From the NCBI GenBank assembly GCA_910576995.1, contig CAJTLC010000024.1, forward strand, positions 1-35,106: a stretch of DNA of 35,106 bases. The letters are read 5' to 3'. The stretch is from an uncultured Ruminococcus sp. (GTDB lineage Bacteria > Bacillota > Clostridia > Oscillospirales > Ruminococcaceae). The notes under the pieces are model-generated. The model worked only from the letters and a program-made list of their open reading frames with translations. It was not told where the DNA came from and ran no database searches. Positions 31,837 through 35,106 of the stretch are shown here, one piece after another; within the stretch, counting starts at the first letter, position 1, and every line of letters starts with the position of its first letter. A program made the position numbers and the translations under genes.

Positions 31837-32083
31837 AAAAATCACAGAGTATCTAAGTAAAGATACTGAGCGGCTCGCTGAAATCATCGAGAAGCACCCT
31901 CAGCAAGTACCCGTGCCGGTAATAGCAGACTGGTGGGGCTGCGATGAAAACAGCCTCAGAGACGCACTGCAACAGCAGGGACTCCTCGGCATCGCTCAGC
32001 GCAAGCCCGGAAAACTCAACAGAGGCTTTGTTGTTCCTACGGGACACTTGGTTCGCTGGTATATGTGCAAATGGGGATTTTAA
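31823..32083 (+). CDS. Small phage protein, unknown, possible DNA-binding
   Basis: The protein is 86 residues. The middle (PVPVIADWWGCDENSLRDALQQQG) could be a helix-turn-helix that replaces a base-contacting helix with DENSLRDAL, and the end is FVVPTGHLVRWYMCKWGF. AAAGGAG lies 7 bases before ATG. It belongs to the switch 2 early operon. Confidence 0.6.
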   Translation: MTALEKITEYLSKDTERLAEIIEKHPQQVPVPVIADWWGCDENSLRDALQQQGLLGIAQRKPGKLNRGFVVPTGHLVRWYMCKWGF

Positions 32084-32107
32084 GGAGGATTCAGAAAGGA
32101 GCGGACT

Positions 32108-32281
32108 ATGGAAAAGGAAGCAATAGCCCGACAATTAGGAATTCCGACAGAAAGCGTAGATGACGTAATAGAGTTTGTCAAGCTGCTAAAAAAAGCAGAT
32201 AAGGAAACAAAAGCAGAAATATCAATAATTCTGAAAACAGTGGAAGAAGCGGTGGTGAAAAATAAAAAAAAGCGGCGTTAA
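32108..32281 (+). CDS. 57-residue phage protein, unknown
   Basis: MEKEAIARQLGIPTESVDDV opens a small, highly charged helical protein ending KNKKKRR. GAAAGGAG lies 8 bases before ATG. It closes the switch 2 early operon, followed directly by a terminator-like hairpin. The LGIPTESVDDVIEF segment may be a helix-turn-helix-like pair of helices, but this is weak. Confidence 0.6.
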   Translation: MEKEAIARQLGIPTESVDDVIEFVKLLKKADKETKAEISIILKTVEEAVVKNKKKRR

Positions 32282-32292
32282 GCCACTTTTTA
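32267..32292. terminator. Bidirectional terminator between convergent phage operons
   Basis: AAAAGCGGC, loop GTTAA, GCCACTTTT (one C-A mismatch), with A-run on the left and T-run on the right. It spans the stop of the 57-residue gene and lies just beyond the stop of the switch 3 repressor. Confidence 0.65.
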
Positions 32293-32294
32293 TA

Positions 32295-32639
32295 TCAATC
32301 ATTGATCTTTTGTGCTTCTTTAATGAGTTCCAAAAGAAGATTTAATGTGCATTTTCTGATATTGCTTGGTAGTTTTGCAAGAGTAAGAATCAGTTGCGTA
32401 TCTTCTTCATCAAGATTTATTCCCTCAAAAGGGTTGTTAGTTTCTCTGCCGAGGAGATAATCAGTAGTGACACCGTAGAATTTACAAAGCTTTAATAAAG
32501 CTTCTACACTTATTTCGCGTTTGCCATATTCATAATTCTGATATGTACGAACAGGTATATTAGCGTTCTCACAAACCGTTTGAATTGTATATCCGCGTGA
32601 TTTTCGAAGATTTTTTAAATTTTGTGAAATATCAATCAT
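32295..32639 (-). CDS. Xre-family repressor (switch 3)
   Basis: The protein is 114 residues. The helix-turn-helix lies at about 5-62 (LRKSRGYTIQTVCENANIPV, then RTYQNYEYGKREIS), followed by a short C-terminal helical tail. Both the leftward promoter and the rightward one at 32780 carry its probable operator in the spacer. It diverges from the Rha gene. GAGGTG lies 6 bases before ATG. Confidence 0.87.
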   Translation of the reverse strand: MIDISQNLKNLRKSRGYTIQTVCENANIPVRTYQNYEYGKREISVEALLKLCKFYGVTTDYLLGRETNNPFEGINLDEEDTQLILTLAKLPSNIRKCTLNLLLELIKEAQKIND

Positions 32640-32666
32640 ACTTTCACCTCCTCTTGTATTTTATTC

Positions 32667-32695
32667 ATTATAGCACAAACGGGTGGTGATGTCAA
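32667..32695 (-). promoter_or_regulatory. Switch 3: repressor promoter with operator in spacer
   Basis: On the minus strand TTGACA, 17 bases, TATAAT: full consensus. GCACAAACGGGTG (32673-32685) fills the spacer. A palindrome GCACTTATTTGTGC lies at 32713-32726. Confidence 0.88.
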
Positions 32696-32779
32696 TAGTT
32701 TTTTTGAATATTGCACTTATTTGTGCATAATCAACAAAGCGTGATATGCAAATTTGAGTATTTTTTCTTTAGATAAATC

Positions 32780-32808
32780 TTGACAACACGCAAAAACGGG
32801 TGTATAAT
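32780..32808 (+). promoter_or_regulatory. Switch 3: early promoter with operator in spacer
   Basis: TTGACA, 17 bases, TATAAT: full consensus, about 70 bases before the Rha gene. The spacer is CACGCAAAAACGGGTG (32787-32802), like the site in the opposing promoter, and CGCACAAAAGAGTG (32822-32835) lies just past the start site. Confidence 0.9.
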
Positions 32809-32876
32809 ATAATCATGAAAACGCACAAAAGAGTGAGTTTGCAAGATCTAAAACGTTCAAATGGAGGAACTTTAAA

Positions 32877-33428
32877 ATGAACAAATTAAAACTGACAAAT
32901 CTCAACGGCATAGAAGTCGTTGACAGCAGACAGGTAGCCGAGGCTGTCGGCAAGGAACATCATAAGCTTTTAAGAGATATCCGAACCTATTGTGACTATT
33001 TAGGAGAATCCAAAATTGGATTTACCGATTTCTTTATTGAAAGCGCCTACAAAACTGAACAGAATAAAGAAATGCCTTGCTACTTATGCACTCGAAAAGG
33101 CTGTGAGATGATAGCCAACAAGCTTACCGGAAAGAAAGGTACAGTGTTTACTGCTTTGTACATAAACGCTTTCCATGAATTGGAGACTAATCTTAAAACC
33201 TCGCCAAGACTTTACGGAAAAAAATCAACGTCTGCTGGAGAGGTTGCAAGTCTTATTAAAGTCCTGAGAGGCGTTATGAAAGATCAGAAAAGCGATCCTG
33301 AGAAAATAGCTCTCATGGCACAAACTGTTTGCGATCAGTTTGGCGTTAATCTTCCGCAACAATTTGTGGAGAAAAAGCCATTTGATGGTCAGTTGTTTTT
33401 GATTGGATTTACTAATGGTCAACAATAA
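32877..33428 (+). CDS. Rha-family phage regulatory protein
   Basis: The protein is 183 residues. The N-terminal Rha/pRha domain (about 1-100) is clear: EVVDSRQVAEAVGKEHHKLLRD, given in part, then GFTDFFIESAYKTEQNKEMP, CYLCTRKGCEMIANKLTGKKG. Rha proteins are phage regulators that can interfere with growth in hosts lacking IHF; the actual role here is unknown. GGAGG lies 9 bases before ATG. It is first in the switch 3 early operon. Confidence 0.9.
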   Translation: MNKLKLTNLNGIEVVDSRQVAEAVGKEHHKLLRDIRTYCDYLGESKIGFTDFFIESAYKTEQNKEMPCYLCTRKGCEMIANKLTGKKGTVFTALYINAFHELETNLKTSPRLYGKKSTSAGEVASLIKVLRGVMKDQKSDPEKIALMAQTVCDQFGVNLPQQFVEKKPFDGQLFLIGFTNGQQ

Positions 33429-33444
33429 AGTGAGGAGCGTAACC

Positions 33445-33639
33445 ATGACAAAAGAAGATATCGGCAAACAGTTTTGTAAGTTAATACTTGCATACTGGAC
33501 GCCTGAGCGCATCGAAATATGGCATGAATACGAAAAAACAGATCGTTCTATTCCGTGGCGGGAATATGAACGTGCGAATAGAAAGGAGGCGCGATATGAT
33601 AATATCGAATTTTCCGATACTGCCCGACAGCATATTTAA
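33445..33639 (+). CDS. Small phage protein, unknown
   Basis: The protein is 64 residues, starting MTKEDIGKQFCKLILAYWTP. GAGGAG lies 9 bases before ATG 33445; a longer reading overlapping the Rha gene has no site. It is rich in charged and aromatic residues (RIEIWHEYEKTDRSIPWREY). It overlaps the next gene by 44 bases in another frame, so phage genes here are tightly packed. Confidence 0.6.
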   Translation: MTKEDIGKQFCKLILAYWTPERIEIWHEYEKTDRSIPWREYERANRKEARYDNIEFSDTARQHI

Positions 33640-33865
33640 TGCGCTCGCGATTCTGGGAGCGTTGGCGGCGGCGGTGTACATAGCGAGCGGCAGAGAAGAT
33701 AATGTGCGTGAAATCGCAGTCGAAAAGAGCAGAAGCTCCCACGAGTTGTCGGATTATTACAATGCCGCCGCAAACGGCGATCCCGATGACCGTGATTATT
33801 GGGTAGAGACGGCAGAAATGTTTGAGGTAGATGATGAACATAGAAAAAGAACGAACAGCGATTGA
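33596..33865 (+). CDS. Small membrane-anchored phage protein, unknown
   Basis: The protein is 89 residues. ATG 33596 follows AAAGGAGG by 8 bases. One hydrophobic helix lies near residues 10-30 (FNALAILGALAAAVYIASG), followed by an acidic tail (ANGDPDDRDYWVETAEMFEVDDEH). It overlaps the genes on both sides. A role at the membrane is likely but the function is not known. Confidence 0.6.
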   Translation: MIISNFPILPDSIFNALAILGALAAAVYIASGREDNVREIAVEKSRSSHELSDYYNAAANGDPDDRDYWVETAEMFEVDDEHRKRTNSD

Positions 33866-34703
33866 ACGTCTGAAAACTTTTGAACCTGAAACAGAACCGT
33901 ACTGGCTTTGCTATTCAGGCGGTAAAGACAGCGATGTTATAAGGATTCTTGCGCAGCTTGCAGGAGTTAGACACGAGATATATCATAGTCTTACAAGCGT
34001 TGACGCTCCCGAAACAATACAATATATAAAATCAATTCCGAACGTCAGCATCGATATTCCGCACGACAAGGACGGCAAACGCATTTCAATGTGGTCACTT
34101 ATCATTAAAAAAGGATTCCCGCCTACACGTCTTATGCGATATTGCTGTTCGGAGTTAAAAGAAAAAGGCGGCAAGGGCAGAATGAAAATAACAGGTGTCC
34201 GCGCTGCCGAGAGTTCGAGAAGAGCAAAACAGGCGGGCATGATAAAAATTATTGGCAAGCCTAAGAAAGTGCAGAAAACTGCTGAAAAAATAGGTGCAGA
34301 TTATTCAATCAGCAGTATGGGCGGAATTGTAATGAATATGGATAATGATGAAAATCGCCGCTTGGTTGAGCATTGTTATCGTACAACTATGACAATGATA
34401 AATCCAATTCTTGACTGGACTGACGATGACGTGTGGGAGTTTCTGAATCATTATGGCTGTCAGGCAAATCCGCTGTATCAGTGCGGCAAAAAGCGTATCG
34501 GCTGTATAGGCTGCCCTATGCAAAGTGCTACAAGACGAATTGCAGATTTTGAACGCTATCCGAAGTACAAAAATCTGTATATCAAGGCTTTTGACAGAAT
34601 GCTTGCGGCACACCCTGAAAAAGAATATAGATGGAAAAATGGTGTTGACGTTTTCGACTGGTGGACAGGCTTTGACAGTAACCAGCTTATGTTTGATTTA
34701 TAA
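33834..34703 (+). CDS. Phage PAPS-reductase-like protein (CysH/DndC superfamily)
   Basis: The protein is 289 residues. The PP-loop SGGKDSDV (near residues 28-35) binds the nucleotide. Cysteines at RYCCSELKEKG and at QCGKKRIGCIGCPMQS (four more) fit an iron-sulfur or zinc site, as in CysH-like and DndC-like enzymes. CysH members reduce activated sulfate; DndC works in DNA phosphorothioation. The phage members are common but of unsettled role. ATG 33834 lies 5 bases after GAGGTAG; ATG 33831 is too close. Confidence 0.88.
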   Translation: MNIEKERTAIERLKTFEPETEPYWLCYSGGKDSDVIRILAQLAGVRHEIYHSLTSVDAPETIQYIKSIPNVSIDIPHDKDGKRISMWSLIIKKGFPPTRLMRYCCSELKEKGGKGRMKITGVRAAESSRRAKQAGMIKIIGKPKKVQKTAEKIGADYSISSMGGIVMNMDNDENRRLVEHCYRTTMTMINPILDWTDDDVWEFLNHYGCQANPLYQCGKKRIGCIGCPMQSATRRIADFERYPKYKNLYIKAFDRMLAAHPEKEYRWKNGVDVFDWWTGFDSNQLMFDL

Positions 34704-34788
34704 AAAAATAACCGCCTGAACACTCAGACGGAAGAAACAAAAAATAATTAACCACTGCTATTATAGCAGATTATGGAGGGAAAGTCAA

Positions 34789-34839
34789 GTGTCAGAAAAA
34801 GAACTTGATTTCTACATCAAAAGGCTGGTTAAGATATGA
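34789..34839 (+). other. Very short frame, 16 codons, GTG start
   Basis: GTG start after GGAGGGAAA: MSEKELDFYIKRLVKI then TGA. The RBS is good, but 16 residues is too short to call a gene. It may be the start of a truncated protein or a leader peptide before the ATPase at 34890. Confidence 0.25.
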
Positions 34840-34889
34840 ATCTCTTACATAGCCAAACATTTGAAATAATTAAATAAGGAGTAAGAATT

Positions 34890-35069
34890 ATGGTAACAAT
34901 CAACAGTCTCGAATTCGAGAACGTAAAAAGGATAAAAGCGGTAAAGATAGAGCCGTCGCCCAGTGGCTTGACGGTTATCGGAGGACGCAACAATCAGGGC
35001 AAGACAAGCGTTATTGACGCACTTGCATGGGCGGTGGGCGGAGATAAATATATGGACCATAGTCAATAA
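34890..35069 (+). pseudogene. SbcC/RecF-like AAA ATPase, truncated
   Basis: The frame is 59 residues, starting MVTINSLEFENVKRIKAVKI, with a Walker A loop GGRNNQGKTSVIDALAWA (about 31-48). This is the first part of an ABC-type ATPase of the SbcC/RecF/phage recombination family, normally several hundred residues. After GGDKY the reading becomes MDHSQ and stops. The sequence change from about 35053 (TGGACCATAGTCAATAAAGT) looks like the end of an insertion sequence. AAGGAG lies 12 bases before ATG. Confidence 0.75.
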
Positions 35070-35106
35070 AGTAGACAGCAAAATAGAAAAAAATCAAAAA
35101 AGTGCT
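35053..35106. mobile_element. Probable insertion-sequence end, cut by the window
   Basis: From TGGACCATAGTCAATAAAGT onward the sequence no longer fits the ATPase. TGGAC...AATAAAGTAGAC resembles the terminal repeats of IS3-type elements, from memory, without a search. Only 54 bases are visible and no transposase is in view. Confidence 0.45.

Noticed and set aside
33834..34703. A Dnd-type phosphorothioation defence island
   Set aside because: Only one CysH/DndC-superfamily gene is present; no DndB, DndD or DndE-like neighbours are in view.
34707..34732. Hairpin CCGCCTGA/TCAGACGG after the PAPS-reductase-like gene as its terminator
   Set aside because: On the plus strand it is followed by A-rich sequence, not T's; it would only work for leftward transcription, where no gene is seen.
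1..35106. CRISPR array
   Set aside because: No regularly spaced direct repeats with unique spacers anywhere; the repeats found are inverted or dispersed.

Overview
The window looks like a chromosome segment of a low-GC Gram-positive gut or rumen bacterium of the Ruminococcus/Oscillospiraceae type. The signs are a dockerin-bearing two-esterase protein (cellulosome style), clostridial sporulation genes (spoIIP, ytfJ/gerW, a dacF-like carboxypeptidase), the scpA-scpB-DUF2953-ytfJ-dac-rluB gene order, a zinc-ribbon L28, and a SAM-I riboswitch before metK. The genus is inferred from gene content only.

Left part (1-13.3 kb). An ECF-type sigma factor and its membrane partner (DUF4367) are followed by repeat-rich DNA and tRNA-Arg(CCG). 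Next come a permuted papain-like hydrolase, a spoIIP operon and a polysaccharide deacetylase. A long leftward gene cluster (13.3 down to 5.9 kb) carries a zinc-site-less M50-like membrane protein, scpA, scpB, DUF2953, ytfJ, a D-Ala-D-Ala carboxypeptidase, rluB, a small unknown gene, metA (Glu111, acetyl-CoA type) and a DUF4190-like membrane protein.

Middle (13.4-26 kb). rpmB stands alone with its own promoter and terminator. A 1046-residue secreted protein carries two SGNH/CE12 esterase domains around ricin-type, dockerin and CBM35 modules. A C39-like lipoprotein peptidase diverges from a response regulator/sensor kinase/membrane protein operon whose kinase is split by a one-base frameshift. 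A secreted LolA-like protein, metK with SAM-I riboswitch and terminator, and a frameshifted pnuC with a structured leader follow.

Right part (26-35.1 kb). This is the left end of a prophage or related integrative element: large serine recombinase, a small unknown gene, an ImmA-type metalloprotease and its Xre repressor, then the early region. It holds three successive divergent repressor switches, each with its own repressor and its own operator sequence, plus an ORF6N/ANT antirepressor, a Rha protein, several small genes, a PAPS-reductase-like protein and an SbcC/RecF-like ATPase that stops early at what looks like an insertion-sequence end. The element runs off the window.

The least explained structures are three long hairpins with unrelated stems but a shared loop core (1-133, 11219-11325, 22217-22309), a family of small TTA...TAA elements (1654-2029, 4717-4869, 17778-17845), a near-gapless 68-69 bp block shared upstream of two envelope-protein genes (1027-1094 and 22515-22583), and the triple switch of the prophage.
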